Below the pieces are notes generated by a model. The model was not told where the DNA came from, did no database searches, and saw nothing but the letters and a program-made list of their open reading frames with translations. From positions 7,068,001-7,132,000 of the forward strand of contig NZ_JBBODF010000001.1 in NCBI RefSeq assembly GCF_038002825.1: 64,000 nucleotides of DNA, written 5' to 3'. Of the stretch, positions 8,537 through 17,659 are shown one piece after another; within the stretch, counting starts at the first letter, position 1; every line of letters starts with the position of its first letter. Origin of the DNA: Paenibacillus sp. FSL H8-0048. GTDB lineage: Bacteria > Bacillota > Bacilli > Paenibacillales > Paenibacillaceae. The position numbers and the translations under genes were made by a program.

Positions 8537-9286
8537 ATGCAACCGGTATCCCTGGACTGCCATCAGCATATGATCGAAATACAGGATTTGTCCTTCTCCT
8601 ACGGGGAACAGAAGGTCATTTCGAACTTGAATTATACGGTAAAAGAACGTGATTTCCTCGGTATCCTCGGTTCTAACGGTGCCGGCAAGACGACACTGCT
8701 TAAGATGATTGTCGGCCTGTTGCCTGCTTCAAGCGGTGAGATCCGGCTGTTCGGCCAGCCGGTAAGGAAGTTCAAAGACTGGGAGCGTATCGGCTATGTG
8801 CCGCAGAAGAATGCGTTCAACCCGTTGTTCCCGGCAACGGTCCGTGAGGTCGTATTGTCCGGCCTGTACAACAACAAGAACCTGATCCGGCGGGTCTCGA
8901 AGGCCCAGCACCGGCAGTGTGAGGATGCCCTGGAAGTCATGCGGATTCAGGATATTGCGGAGAAAAGAGTCGGCCAGCTGTCCGGCGGCCAGCAGCAGCG
9001 TGTATTCCTGGCACGCGCGCTGATCAACCACCCGGATCTGCTGATTCTGGATGAGCCTACCGTCGGCATTGATGCCGAGACCCAGGCCGGATTCTTCGAG
9101 CTGATCATGCACATGCATGCCCATCATCATATGACCTTCCTGATGGTGTCGCATGATATCGACATGATGAAGAATTACCTGGGCAGCGAGCCGGTCCAGA
9201 AGAACGGTAAAATCAACTTCTATTGCCGCCACTCGCATGAGGCGCAGAACTGTGAAGTCGATAATTTACAGCATACGTTGTCCTGA
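8537..9286 (+). CDS. znuC: Zinc ABC transporter ATP-binding protein ZnuC
   Basis: This is an ABC ATPase of 249 residues with Walker A GSNGAGKTT, signature LSGGQQQRV, Walker B LLILDEPT and H-loop MVSHD. It powers zinc import through ZnuB. The start at 8537 has AAAGGCGG upstream; an in-frame ATG at 8570 has no ribosome site. It follows znuA by 48 bases. The C-terminus carries extra His and Cys residues (CRHSHEAQNCE), as in several metal-transport ATPases. Unusually, the cognate permease gene is about 650 bases downstream, behind a repeat array. Confidence 0.93.
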   Translation: MQPVSLDCHQHMIEIQDLSFSYGEQKVISNLNYTVKERDFLGILGSNGAGKTTLLKMIVGLLPASSGEIRLFGQPVRKFKDWERIGYVPQKNAFNPLFPATVREVVLSGLYNNKNLIRRVSKAQHRQCEDALEVMRIQDIAEKRVGQLSGGQQQRVFLARALINHPDLLILDEPTVGIDAETQAGFFELIMHMHAHHHMTFLMVSHDIDMMKNYLGSEPVQKNGKINFYCRHSHEAQNCEVDNLQHTLS

Positions 9287-9422
9287 TAACTGTCGTCAAT
9301 CATTTGGAGCACCCATTGTACAACATTGGACGACCTAGTAGACCATCAGACTTAAACAAGTGATTTCATTCCATAAATGGGGTAAGGGATGAAGCTGCGT
9401 TCATAGTGAAAAACAGGGATAA

Positions 9423-9605
9423 GTGTATTCTGTACAACTAAAAACAGTGAAACGGGTGGACATCCTCGTCTAATTGTAGTCTGTACAACTAAATTTGCCC
9501 GGATGGGCGAAAATCCAGAACTAGAGGCATTTTAAATGCAGGAAATACAACTAAACGGAGATTTGTCGGCACATCCGGCGATTTAGTTGTACAAATTACA
9601 ACTAA
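9423..9605 (+). repeat. Array A: four inverted repeats spaced 51-62-51 bp
   Basis: Sites begin at 9423, 9474, 9536 and 9587. Each is a 15-base unit of form YTGYA-N5-TRCAA or close to it: GTGTA/TACAA, TTGTA/TACAA, ATGCA/TACAA, TTGTA/TACAA, with a 5-base centre. Three are followed by CTAA. The last extends to a perfect 9-bp hairpin TTAGTTGTA / TACAACTAA (9583-9605). Bases between units differ. The array fills much of the 649-base gap between znuC and znuB, where no gene is visible. Confidence 0.85.
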
Positions 9606-9813
9606 GCCTACCCCGTGCACCTTCATCAGGGCGAGGTAAACCCTCAGCAAGCCATTAGTTAAAGTATTTCTCACACGTTTAAATCCCATTTCCAGTGAAG
9701 CGTATCCCGAAGGGAGGCAAAGCGTTCCTTCCGCAAACGTCCCTAAGCAGCGAAAATCGGTCCTCCCACGCCAATTGCACTCAGCGGGTGTCCAGAGGGC
9801 GGAGCCCTTGGGG

Positions 9814-9887
9814 CCCTCCCTTCGGGAAGGGAGGGTTTGGGAGGGATCTCGAAAAGGGTTTGATAAAGGGTTTGATAAAGCTTTTCG
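9814..9887 (+). repeat. GC-rich hairpin and 12-bp direct repeat before znuB
   Basis: CCCTCCCTTC (9814-9823) and GAAGGGAGGG (9826-9835) form a perfect inverted repeat. Behind it GGGTTTGATAAA is present twice in tandem (9856-9879), framed by CGAAAAG (9850-9856) and CTTTTCG (9881-9887), which are complementary. No T-tract follows the first hairpin, so it may be an RNA stability element rather than a terminator. Confidence 0.7.
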
Positions 9888-9935
9888 CATGATTCGCATG
9901 AAAGGTTTATATTTGAAAGGTAGGAGACATTCATC

Positions 9936-10739
9936 TTGGAAATCCTGTTTAGTGATTTTTTCCAGCGGGCGCTGGCCGGCGGGCTGATGATTGGCATTAC
10001 GGCGCCGCTAATCGGCGTTTTTCTGGTGCTGCGGCGTCTGTCCATGATTGGAGATACACTGGCGCATGTTACGATTGCCGGGGTAGCGCTGGGTTTTCTG
10101 ACCGGCTTTTATCCGTTGGGGGCGGGGCTGATCTTTGCGGTCGTGGCCTCATTTGCCATTGAGAAGCTGCGCAAAGCCTACAAAAGCTACGCTGAGCTGT
10201 CCATTGCGATCATCATGTCGGGCGGTGTAGCGCTGGCCTCACTATTTTTCACCCTGGGCAAAGGGTATAATGCAGATGTAATGAGCTATTTGTTCGGCAG
10301 CATCTATACGCTCAATACAACGGATCTTGTCGTGGTGGGAATCGTAACGATTGCGGTTGTAGTCGTCGTAACCTTATTCTTCAAGGAATTCTTCCTGCTC
10401 AGCTTCGAGGAGGATGCGGCCAGTGTCAGCGGACTTCCGGTGAAGCTGCTCAATATGCTGATTACGGTGTTAACGGCTCTGGTGATCAGTACGGCGATCA
10501 AGATTGTCGGCTCGCTGCTGGTCTCTGCGCTGTTGACCATTCCTGTAGCCATTAGTCTGCTGCTGTCCCGGAGCTTCAAGTCTTCAGTTATTCTGTCGGT
10601 GGCGATTGCCGAGATTGCTGTCACTTCCGGACTGGTCATTGCTGGAGTATGGAATCTGGCTCCGGGAGCAACGATTGTTCTGCTGTTAATTGCACTATTG
10701 ACTCTAACCCTCATCGGCAAAAAAGGGCTGCCAGCCTAA
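9936..10739 (+). CDS. znuB: Zinc ABC transporter permease ZnuB
   Basis: An ABC-3 family integral membrane protein of 267 residues with about eight hydrophobic helices, beginning FLVLRRLSMIGDTLAHVTIAG, the conserved N-terminal permease motif; GALLTIP-type and GVWNLAPGATIVL segments follow. It forms the zinc channel energised by ZnuC. Translation starts at TTG (9936) behind TAGGAGA. It should belong to the znuA-znuC transcription unit but is separated by array A and hairpins; whether it has its own promoter is unclear. Confidence 0.92.
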   Translation: MEILFSDFFQRALAGGLMIGITAPLIGVFLVLRRLSMIGDTLAHVTIAGVALGFLTGFYPLGAGLIFAVVASFAIEKLRKAYKSYAELSIAIIMSGGVALASLFFTLGKGYNADVMSYLFGSIYTLNTTDLVVVGIVTIAVVVVVTLFFKEFFLLSFEEDAASVSGLPVKLLNMLITVLTALVISTAIKIVGSLLVSALLTIPVAISLLLSRSFKSSVILSVAIAEIAVTSGLVIAGVWNLAPGATIVLLLIALLTLTLIGKKGLPA

Positions 10740-10847
10740 AAATTAAGCGTACAACCGGCCGCCCTTTGCACCAACTACATAACTGTATCTGTACTGTTGC
10801 TACATGAAGTGACCCGAGTGACCCCGACTATGGAAGGAGATGCGCCC

Positions 10848-11561
10848 GTGTCCAACCTGAATGCAGGAATCGCTTTTGCCGCCGGAGTGGCGTCATTCAT
10901 ATCGCCTTGCTGCCTGCCGCTCTATCCCTCTTATCTATCTTATATTACCGGCTTATCGGTCCAGGAGCTGAAGAGCGGCAGCAACAGCAAAGAGGTCCGT
11001 CTCCGGACCCTCTCGCATACGCTGGCGTTCATATTGGGCTTCTCGGCAGTGTTCTATACGCTTGGTTTTGGAGCTGGCTTGTTCGGTGAATTCTTCAATG
11101 GCCAGCGGGATTTGATCCGTCAGTTGTCGGCAATCTTAATCATTGTCATGGGGCTCTTTCTGCTGGGGATATTCCAACCGCAGTTTCTGCTCCGGGAACG
11201 CAAGCTGGAGCTGCGATGGAAGCCTGCCGGGTACCTCGGCTCCTTCATTTTCGGCATCGGATTCTCGGCAGGCTGGTCGCCCTGCATAGGTCCCATTCTA
11301 ACTGCTATTATTGCGTTATCGGCCAGTGATCCCGGAACATGGTTTACAATGATTACGGCATACAGTATCGGCTTTGCCCTGCCGTTCTTCGGACTGGCCT
11401 TTTTCCTGGGCGGGGCGCGCAAGATCCTGAAATACTCCAACCTGCTGATGAAGCTGGGCGGCGGGCTGATGGTATTCATGGGCATTCTGCTGTTCACCGA
11501 CCAGATGTTCCGCATTACGATTTGGCTGCAGGGCATCACGCCGCGCTGGCTGATTTTCTAA
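10848..11561 (+). CDS. ccdA: Cytochrome c biogenesis protein CcdA
   Basis: The 237-residue polytopic DsbD/CcdA-family protein has six predicted membrane segments and the paired redox cysteines (SPCCLPLYPSY in helix 1, GWSPCIGPIL in helix 4). It moves electrons from cytoplasmic thioredoxin to extracytoplasmic thiol proteins used in cytochrome c and spore maturation. GTG at 10848 is preferred: GGAGATG lies 6-8 bases upstream and the length matches B. subtilis CcdA (235). The gene converges with splB, leaving only 7 bases between. Confidence 0.92.
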   Translation: MSNLNAGIAFAAGVASFISPCCLPLYPSYLSYITGLSVQELKSGSNSKEVRLRTLSHTLAFILGFSAVFYTLGFGAGLFGEFFNGQRDLIRQLSAILIIVMGLFLLGIFQPQFLLRERKLELRWKPAGYLGSFIFGIGFSAGWSPCIGPILTAIIALSASDPGTWFTMITAYSIGFALPFFGLAFFLGGARKILKYSNLLMKLGGGLMVFMGILLFTDQMFRITIWLQGITPRWLIF

Positions 11562-11568
11562 GAGAAAC

Positions 11569-12645
11569 TTAAGTGAAATAATCAATCCCCGCTTCCGGAA
11601 ATTGTTCAAAAATCCGCTCTGTGATGAATTCGCGCAGGGCGGTTTGCTGTTCGTCCGGGTAGACATATTTGTTCTGTCCCCATTTCCCCCATTTCTTCTT
11701 GCGTTTCTCAATATCCATCTCCAGCTTCGACTTCGGATAACGCTTCTCGATCACGGTCTTGGCCGTCTTAGTGAAGCGGTGCTGGATCATCTCAAAGGTC
11801 AGCCCCTTGCCAATTCCCGGCGGCAGCGCATGCGCCAGCTTCTCCAGCAGCTCGCTGTAGCCTTCTTCCCAGCCGTCATGCCAGATAATAGGGGCAATGA
11901 TGAAGCCCAGCGGATACCCGGAACGGGCGATCTGTCCGGCGGCCTCAATCCGTTCCTCGAAACGTGAGGTGGCTGGCTCAAAGTTCTTAATCACATAATC
12001 TGCGTTCACGCTGAAGCGAACACGGGTATGGCCGTTATGCTTCAGCTTCAGCAGCGGCTCGACATGCTGGTATTTGGTCACGAAGCGCAGCCGCCCGAGC
12101 GGCTCTTCCGCCATGAATTCGATCAGCTCCGTCAGCGAGCCGGTAATATGCTCAAGGCCAAGCGGGTCTGAGGTACAGGCTGCTTCGAATGTCGTAATTT
12201 CCGGGGAGCGCTCGGTGATATATTTTTTGGCTGCATCGATGATGTCCCCGGTGTTGACATAGACACGGATGTAGGGCTTCGCACCCAGCGTGGTCTGCAG
12301 GTAACAATAATGGCAGTGGCCCATGCACCCGGTGGCAATAGGAATTGCATAATCGGCAGACGGCTTCGACTGGTCAAAAGTAAGCGTCTTGCGCAAGCCG
12401 ACCACAAGCGTCCGTTTGGCGATTTTGTATTGCTCGACTTCCGTCTCGCCCGGCAGATTGGTGATCCGGTTATGCGAGGTGGTCATGCGGTAGGGAATAT
12501 TGCGGGACTTGACCCACTCCATAATCCGCTCCCCTTTGGGATAATTCAGCGCATCAGGTTCAAAGAACACCAGTTCCGGGATGAAGAGGCCGGTGGGCTT
12601 GCGTATTCTTTTGGCAGGAGGGCGTTCGGGTGTGATTAAGCTCAT
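11569..12645 (-). CDS. splB: Spore photoproduct lyase
   Basis: A radical-SAM enzyme of 358 residues with the iron-sulphur motif CMGHCHYC (CxxxCxxC) after ATG in IPIATGCMGHCHYCYLQ. SplB reverses the spore photoproduct thymine dimer during germination. The start has AAGGAGCG upstream. It is transcribed divergently from mntR. Sporulation-specific (sigma-G) expression is known for the family; I could not identify a convincing sigma-G promoter here. No splA is visible. Confidence 0.96.
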   Translation of the reverse strand: MSLITPERPPAKRIRKPTGLFIPELVFFEPDALNYPKGERIMEWVKSRNIPYRMTTSHNRITNLPGETEVEQYKIAKRTLVVGLRKTLTFDQSKPSADYAIPIATGCMGHCHYCYLQTTLGAKPYIRVYVNTGDIIDAAKKYITERSPEITTFEAACTSDPLGLEHITGSLTELIEFMAEEPLGRLRFVTKYQHVEPLLKLKHNGHTRVRFSVNADYVIKNFEPATSRFEERIEAAGQIARSGYPLGFIIAPIIWHDGWEEGYSELLEKLAHALPPGIGKGLTFEMIQHRFTKTAKTVIEKRYPKSKLEMDIEKRKKKWGKWGQNKYVYPDEQQTALREFITERIFEQFPEAGIDYFT

Positions 12646-12838
12646 GATTTCACGCTCCTTAGGGATGAGGATAACGTTATTGTGCCAATCCGCAGGCGAA
12701 TGGAATCATGGTAAACATCACTAAGCGGGGAAGCGGATGACCGGCAGGACTTGCCAAGGAGCGGCAGAAGCATGTATCATTGTTAGAGCAAGGCCCGGTC
12801 CCACCGTTACGCTCATTATAGAAAAGAGGTAAGCTAGA

Positions 12839-13264
12839 ATGCCAACACCCAGCATGGAGGATTATTTGGAGCGCATATACAAGCTCATCGACGAGAAGGG
12901 TTATGCGCGGGTCTCGGATATTGCCGAGGGGCTGGAAGTCCATCCCTCCTCTGTGACCAAGATGATCCAAAAACTGGATAAGGACGAATATCTCATCTAT
13001 GAGAAATATCGTGGGCTTGTCCTAACAAGCAAAGGAAAAAAAGTGGGGAAACGTCTTGTGGACCGCCATCAGCTGCTGGAGGAGTTCCTCGGGATTATTG
13101 GGGTACAGCAAGAGCATATTTATAAGGATGTTGAAGGCATTGAGCATCACTTGAGCTGGGATTCCATCACCCGGATCGAAACGCTGGTGGAATATTTCCG
13201 CCGGGATGAAGCGCGTGTGCAGACCTTGTACGATATTCACCATGAGATAGCCAGCGATTCATAA
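12839..13264 (+). CDS. mntR: Manganese-responsive transcriptional regulator MntR
   Basis: A DtxR/MntR-family regulator of 141 residues, near-identical over much of its length to B. subtilis MntR (SMEDYLERIYKLI, VHPSSVTKMIQKLDKDEYLI, VEGIEHHLSWDSI). The known manganese ligands are in place: Asp8, Glu11, His77, Glu99, Glu102, His103. It represses Mn uptake genes when loaded with Mn(II) and activates efflux. It opens the conserved yqh gene order in this window. No mntH or mntABCD lies nearby. Confidence 0.97.
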   Translation: MPTPSMEDYLERIYKLIDEKGYARVSDIAEGLEVHPSSVTKMIQKLDKDEYLIYEKYRGLVLTSKGKKVGKRLVDRHQLLEEFLGIIGVQQEHIYKDVEGIEHHLSWDSITRIETLVEYFRRDEARVQTLYDIHHEIASDS

Positions 13265-13441
13265 ACGTGGCTTTTTTTGTTTGATTAGCGCAACCTTTCC
13301 AGTTTTTTTACGTCAAAACGGGTACCGTTCCTTTTTCACCTAAGGAAGGCTTCCGTTTACAAAAGAACGGCCTTCTCCCTGAACAGAGGATGAGAGGGCT
13401 GTTTTTGTACATAAATATAATTTTACAATCTGGGAGGAATT

Positions 13442-15118
13442 ATGAATTACCGTAAATGGATTATGGCATTACTTGTGCTTATATTGTGTCTTCCGGTGTG
13501 GACGCCGAAGGTCAAGGCAGCTTCTGTGCAAATCACCATTGAACTGGATGGGGAGACGCTGAACCCGGATGTGCCGCCTTATATTACACGTACTAACGTT
13601 ACGATGGTGCCGGCCGGAGTGATTAGCCAGGGACTGGGTGCCGGTGTGAAATGGGATCAGGCCAGTAAGACAGCAACCATCAGCAAGGATAATAATGTAC
13701 TGCAGCTGACCAGCGGCAAAACAAGCGCAATCGTTAACGGTGCTGCCGTCCGTCTGGATACTTCTGTGCAGATCTCGCAGGGGCGGGTGATGGTACCGCT
13801 TCGCTTTGTAAGCGAGCAGCTTGGGCTTCAGGTAGTCTGGGATCAGGCTACGAAGCATATTTCCTTATATTCCGGCATGGAGATCGGCGGGCCTTCTACA
13901 CCTGTGACGCCGACCGTTCCGACAGTGCCTACACCAACGGTACCTACGCCATCTGTGCCTATCCCAACGGTGCCGTCACCAACCGTACCTTCCATTCCTG
14001 GTGTCAAGACCGGGAAGGCGATGAAGGGTGCCTGGGTATCTACCGTGTATAATCTGGATTGGCCCTCAACGTCTTCGGCAGGCAATCCGGACAAGCAGAA
14101 GAAGGAGTTCGACAGCCTGCTGGACAAGCTGAAGGCGGCCGGATTCAATAGTGTATTCGTCCAGGTCAGACCTTCCGGTGATGCGCTCTATCCTTCACAG
14201 ATCGTGCCCTGGTCCAAGGTGCTTAGCGGGACTCAGGGTAAGGAGCCCGGCTATGATCCGCTGGCCTATATGGTTAACAGTGCCCATAGCCGGGGAATGC
14301 AGCTGCACGCCTGGTTCAATCCGTTCCGGGCTACAACCGACGCTTCTACCAGCAGTCTAGCCCCTAACCATGTCGCTAAGCTTCATCCGGACTGGATTGT
14401 TAAGGCGGAGAACAAGCTGTACATCAATCCGGGGATTCCGGAAGCGCGGCAGCATATCATTGACACGGTGATGGAGGTAGTCAGAGGATATGATGTCGAC
14501 GGGGTGCATCTGGATGATTACTTCTATCCGTCCAATGTAGCTTTTGCCGATGACACAGCCTTCAAGACCTACAATACACAAGGGATTACCAGCAAAGGCA
14601 ACTGGCGGCGGGATAATATCAACCAGTTCATCCGTCAGCTGGGGCAGGAGATTCATGCAGTGAAGCCTTCCGTCTCTTACGGAGTCAGCCCGTTCGGGGT
14701 ATGGCGCAACAAAAAAGCGGACAGCACCGGCTCAGATACTACAGCAGGGGTGTCAGCCTATGATGATATGTATGCGGATGTGCGCACCTGGATTCAGAAC
14801 GGCTGGATCGATTATGTAGCCCCGCAGGTCTACTGGAGCCTCTCTTTCAGCGCCGCCCGTTATGATAAGCTGGTGGACTGGTGGGTGAATGAGGTTAAGG
14901 GAACGAAGGTTAAGCTGTACATCGGTCTGGCTTCCTACAAGGTTGGAGATACCAAGCAGACAGCGGAATGGCAGAGCGGAGATCAGATTATCAACCAGCT
15001 CAAATATAATGAGAAATACGATGAGGTATCAGGCAGCATCCTGTTCCGGGCGAATGATATTGTGGTTCGTGACCCGTACGGGCTGGCCAGTCTGCTCAGC
15101 TTCTATTTCAAGAGTTAA
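13442..15118 (+). CDS. Secreted GHL10 (DUF187/YngK-like) glycosidase with stalk domain
   Basis: A signal peptide (about 1-27) precedes a copper-amine-oxidase N-terminal-like domain (about 30-140), a Thr-Pro-Val repeat linker (about 148-190) and a GHL10/DUF187 domain (from MKGAWVSTVYNLDWP; VFVQVRPSGDALYPS, HAWFNPFR, DVDGVHLDDYFYP, YGVSPFGVWRN). The family is a TIM-barrel related to glycoside hydrolases and thought to act on polysaccharide or peptidoglycan at the surface; the substrate is unknown. The ATG has GGGAGGAATT upstream. The linker resembles that of the protein at 1716, indicating a shared surface-anchoring design. Confidence 0.88.
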   Translation: MNYRKWIMALLVLILCLPVWTPKVKAASVQITIELDGETLNPDVPPYITRTNVTMVPAGVISQGLGAGVKWDQASKTATISKDNNVLQLTSGKTSAIVNGAAVRLDTSVQISQGRVMVPLRFVSEQLGLQVVWDQATKHISLYSGMEIGGPSTPVTPTVPTVPTPTVPTPSVPIPTVPSPTVPSIPGVKTGKAMKGAWVSTVYNLDWPSTSSAGNPDKQKKEFDSLLDKLKAAGFNSVFVQVRPSGDALYPSQIVPWSKVLSGTQGKEPGYDPLAYMVNSAHSRGMQLHAWFNPFRATTDASTSSLAPNHVAKLHPDWIVKAENKLYINPGIPEARQHIIDTVMEVVRGYDVDGVHLDDYFYPSNVAFADDTAFKTYNTQGITSKGNWRRDNINQFIRQLGQEIHAVKPSVSYGVSPFGVWRNKKADSTGSDTTAGVSAYDDMYADVRTWIQNGWIDYVAPQVYWSLSFSAARYDKLVDWWVNEVKGTKVKLYIGLASYKVGDTKQTAEWQSGDQIINQLKYNEKYDEVSGSILFRANDIVVRDPYGLASLLSFYFKS

Positions 15119-15130
15119 GTCATGAATAGT

Positions 15131-15172
15131 CCCCCGTGCTCATAGATAACAATACATTCTATGGAACGGGGG
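15131..15172 (+). terminator. Long hairpin between the GHL10 and patatin genes
   Basis: CCCCCGTGCTCATAGA (15131-15146) pairs with TCTATGGAACGGGGG (15158-15172). A short TTTG follows. It probably terminates the upstream transcript, and its right arm contains the GGGGG that would be the ribosome site of the next gene. Confidence 0.6.
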
Positions 15173-15182
15173 TTTGTCATGT

Positions 15183-16163
15183 ATGGAGATTAACGCAGTA
15201 TTTGAAGGCGGGGGAGTCAAAGGAATTGCCCTGGCAGGTGCGGTGGAGGCGACGGAACGCGCGGGACGCACCTTCGGGCGGGTAGCAGGAACCTCATCCG
15301 GTTCGATCATTGCCTCGCTGCTGGCAGCGGGGTACAGCGGGGAGATCATGAGCCGGATTATCCGGCGAACACCGTTCACCTCTTTTCTGAAGCGGGGAGC
15401 ACTCTACAACACCGCCTTTGTTGGGCCGGCCTTGCGTGTGCTGCTCAAGAAAGGACTGTACTCAGGTCAGGCGCTGGAATCGTGGATACGCGGCTTGCTG
15501 CTGGAGCAGGGGATAGTTACGTTCCGGGATCTGCCGCGCGGCAAGCTGCGGGTGATTACATCGGACATTACCAACGGGCGGATTGTGGTGCTGCCTGATG
15601 ATCTGGTGCTGTACGGGATCGAGCCTGAGCGCTTCGAAGTTGCCAAGGCGGTGCGGATGAGCTGCAGCATTCCGTATTTCTTCGATCCGGTGATCCTGCG
15701 GCTGGCCGGAGAGGCGGCCCGGGGGAAATCGTTCAGCGGGCAGCTGGTCTATATGGTGGACGGGGGAGTGCTGAGTAATTTCCCGCTCTGGCTGTTCGAT
15801 GAGAAGAAGGACGGCTTCCTCTCGCCGCAGCGCAGGACACCAACGATCGGCTATCAGCTGATCGGGAAGACGGCTCCGCAGCCTCATCATATTACGGGGC
15901 CATTCAGCATGCTGGAGGCAATGGTGGAGACGATGCTCTCCGCGCATGATGAACGCTATATTGAGACGGATAAATTCGTTCGTACGGTCAAAATCCCTAC
16001 GCTGGGTATCTCCACCACCGAGTTTCATATTACACAGGCACAGACGGACGCCTTGTATACGGCGGGCATCGCAGCCGGAGAAGAGTTCTTCGCTAACTAT
16101 CGTCCGGCACCGCCGTCCTGCACCCGGAGGGAAGCCCTTGATCCCGCAGGTTCAAGGCGGTAA
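15183..16163 (+). CDS. yqhO: Patatin-like phospholipase (YqhO)
   Basis: A patatin family protein of about 326 residues with oxyanion motif EGGGVKGIALAG, nucleophile elbow GTSSGS and the catalytic Asp in VDGGVLSNFPLWLF. Such enzymes hydrolyse acyl lipids in the cytoplasm or at the membrane. ATG at 15183 is preferred because GGGGG lies about 10 bases upstream; an in-frame TTG at 15174 directly abuts it. Position next to yqhP/yqhQ matches B. subtilis yqhO. Confidence 0.88.
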   Translation: MEINAVFEGGGVKGIALAGAVEATERAGRTFGRVAGTSSGSIIASLLAAGYSGEIMSRIIRRTPFTSFLKRGALYNTAFVGPALRVLLKKGLYSGQALESWIRGLLLEQGIVTFRDLPRGKLRVITSDITNGRIVVLPDDLVLYGIEPERFEVAKAVRMSCSIPYFFDPVILRLAGEAARGKSFSGQLVYMVDGGVLSNFPLWLFDEKKDGFLSPQRRTPTIGYQLIGKTAPQPHHITGPFSMLEAMVETMLSAHDERYIETDKFVRTVKIPTLGISTTEFHITQAQTDALYTAGIAAGEEFFANYRPAPPSCTRREALDPAGSRR

Positions 16164-16239
16164 CAAAATAACCCCACAAAGTGCGGCTTTAGCTTAGAAG
16201 ATGAGTCAGGTGCTTTGCGGGGGCCCCAAAAACAAAAAA

Positions 16240-16277
16240 AGGCATCCCGCACGTGATTTGATCACGTGGGGATGCCT
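16240..16277. terminator. Bidirectional terminator between convergent genes
   Basis: AGGCATCCCGCACGTGAT and ATCACGTGGGGATGCCT form a 17-bp stem with one mismatch around TTG; an A-run lies on the left and CTCTT on the right, fitting termination of yqhO (+) and yqhP (-). Confidence 0.85.
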
Positions 16278-16308
16278 CTTGCAGCTCTACTTCGTTAACA
16301 TTCAGTAT

Positions 16309-16647
16309 TCAGTGATATTTGGGCAACTGATCGTCATTCTTACCCTTGCTGCCTTCGATGACCTGGAAGGGATAGCTTTTGCGCTTACCGGGTGAACCAG
16401 TGGTCTTGCGGATGCCGGCAACCTTGGACATCGTCTTGGCTGAAGGCTTAACCTTGGTGCGCGAACGGCCGGGTCCGCCGCCCATTCTTCCGGGGGCTAC
16501 CTTGTAGGCGTAATACAACAGTCCCAGCAGAATCAGGGGTAAGATGAAGATGGACAGGGCCATCAGGCCGCGTGCCATAATATCTACCACCAGGCCCCAT
16601 ACGGCAAGAGCTGTTGTAATCCAAAATATCAAAGCATGTCTGATCAT
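16309..16647 (-). CDS. yqhP: Small membrane protein, YqhP position
   Basis: The 112-residue protein has two hydrophobic helices (about 5-24 and 28-50) followed by a strongly basic, Gly/Ser/Lys-rich tail (about 52-112). It is co-oriented with and 7 bases downstream of yqhQ, with AAAGGATG before the ATG. Placement between yqhO and yqhQ matches B. subtilis yqhP; sequence identity to it is not certain. Function unknown. Confidence 0.72.
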   Translation of the reverse strand: MIRHALIFWITTALAVWGLVVDIMARGLMALSIFILPLILLGLLYYAYKVAPGRMGGGPGRSRTKVKPSAKTMSKVAGIRKTTGSPGKRKSYPFQVIEGSKGKNDDQLPKYH

Positions 16648-16654
16648 GGGCTAA

Positions 16655-17659
16655 TCATCCTTTCGCAGGATCCAAAATGCCGCCTGACACACTTGCCTCC
16701 GAATATCCTTTTGCTTCAATTGCAGCGTCCAGCTCCCGCATCCGGTTGAAGGAAGCGATCGACACCTCTACCATATCGTCCTTAGGCTCCTTGGTAGTCA
16801 ACAGCTGCAGCCACAGGCCCGGGTACCCCAGATACTTGAGGCCGGGAATATCTCTTACCGCATTCGTGCCCTTCAGTACCTCGAACGAGATTCCAATGAC
16901 CACCGGCAAAAGAACGATACGCTGCAGCACCCGTTCCATCAGGGAATCCCACGGGACGACTGAGTAGATAATTACACCGAGGATAATCGTCAGCATCATG
17001 AAGCTGCTTCCGCAGCGGTAATGCAGACGGCTGTATTTCTGTACGTTCGCTACGGTCAGCTCTTCACCGGCTTCGAAGGCGCTGATGACCTTATGCTCAG
17101 CTCCGTGATACTGGAAGAGCCGCTTGATCACTGGCGTCTGGGAGATCGCCCAGAGATAGACGAGCAGGAGAACCAGCTTAATGCCGCCTTCCACAAGGTT
17201 GTGCAGAATATAGTTGTCAAATACATTCTTGAACAAAAAATCTTCTACGAATACCGGGACCAGCGTAAAAATCAGCTTGCCGAACAGGAAAGACAAAATC
17301 CCCATTACAGCTACACCGAAGATCATTCCGAGGCTCCAGCCTTCGTCCTTCTTTTTGTCCTTACCCTTCGCCTGCTGCTTGGCAAGCTCTTCCGGCTCCG
17401 TCTCGTCCTCGGCATAAGATTCTGCCGAATAGTTCAGATGCTTCGAGCCTTTGGCGCTGGAATCTATAATACTGACAATGCCGCGAAGCAGCGGAATCTT
17501 GCGCAGTTTAAGGACCCAGCTCTTATCGCTCTTCGGCACCTCCAAAAATGTAATCTCCTGATTCTTTCGTCTTACTGCTGTTACGTTGACATGCTTGCCG
17601 CCGAACATGACGCCTTCGATGACGGCTTGGCCGCCGTAACTGGGAGTTTCCTGGGACAA
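16655..17659 (-). CDS. yqhQ: DUF1385 membrane protein YqhQ
   Basis: Starts YGGQAVIEGVMFGGKH, the DUF1385 signature, with several membrane segments, FQYHGAEHKVI and RLHYRCGSSFMML further on. A GTG at 17668 opens the frame but touches the ribosome site; the TTG at 17659 has GGGAAGG at 8-base spacing and is chosen (334 residues). The charged insert about residues 85-110 (Glu/Lys-rich) is variable in the family. Function is not established. Transcribed divergently from yqhR. Confidence 0.88.
   Translation of the reverse strand: MSQETPSYGGQAVIEGVMFGGKHVNVTAVRRKNQEITFLEVPKSDKSWVLKLRKIPLLRGIVSIIDSSAKGSKHLNYSAESYAEDETEPEELAKQQAKGKDKKKDEGWSLGMIFGVAVMGILSFLFGKLIFTLVPVFVEDFLFKNVFDNYILHNLVEGGIKLVLLLVYLWAISQTPVIKRLFQYHGAEHKVISAFEAGEELTVANVQKYSRLHYRCGSSFMMLTIILGVIIYSVVPWDSLMERVLQRIVLLPVVIGISFEVLKGTNAVRDIPGLKYLGYPGLWLQLLTTKEPKDDMVEVSIASFNRMRELDAAIEAKGYSEASVSGGILDPAKG

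Noticed and set aside
8570..9286. Shorter ZnuC from ATG 8570
   Set aside because: No ribosome site before 8570, while 8537 has one.
9423..9605. Could array A be a CRISPR array?
   Set aside because: The conserved part is only about 15 bases, symmetric and variable; spacing is 51/62 rather than repeat plus equal spacer; no cas genes in the window.
12646..12760. Sigma-G promoter for splB
   Set aside because: TGATTC and CACAATAA are near suitable positions but match the consensus too poorly.
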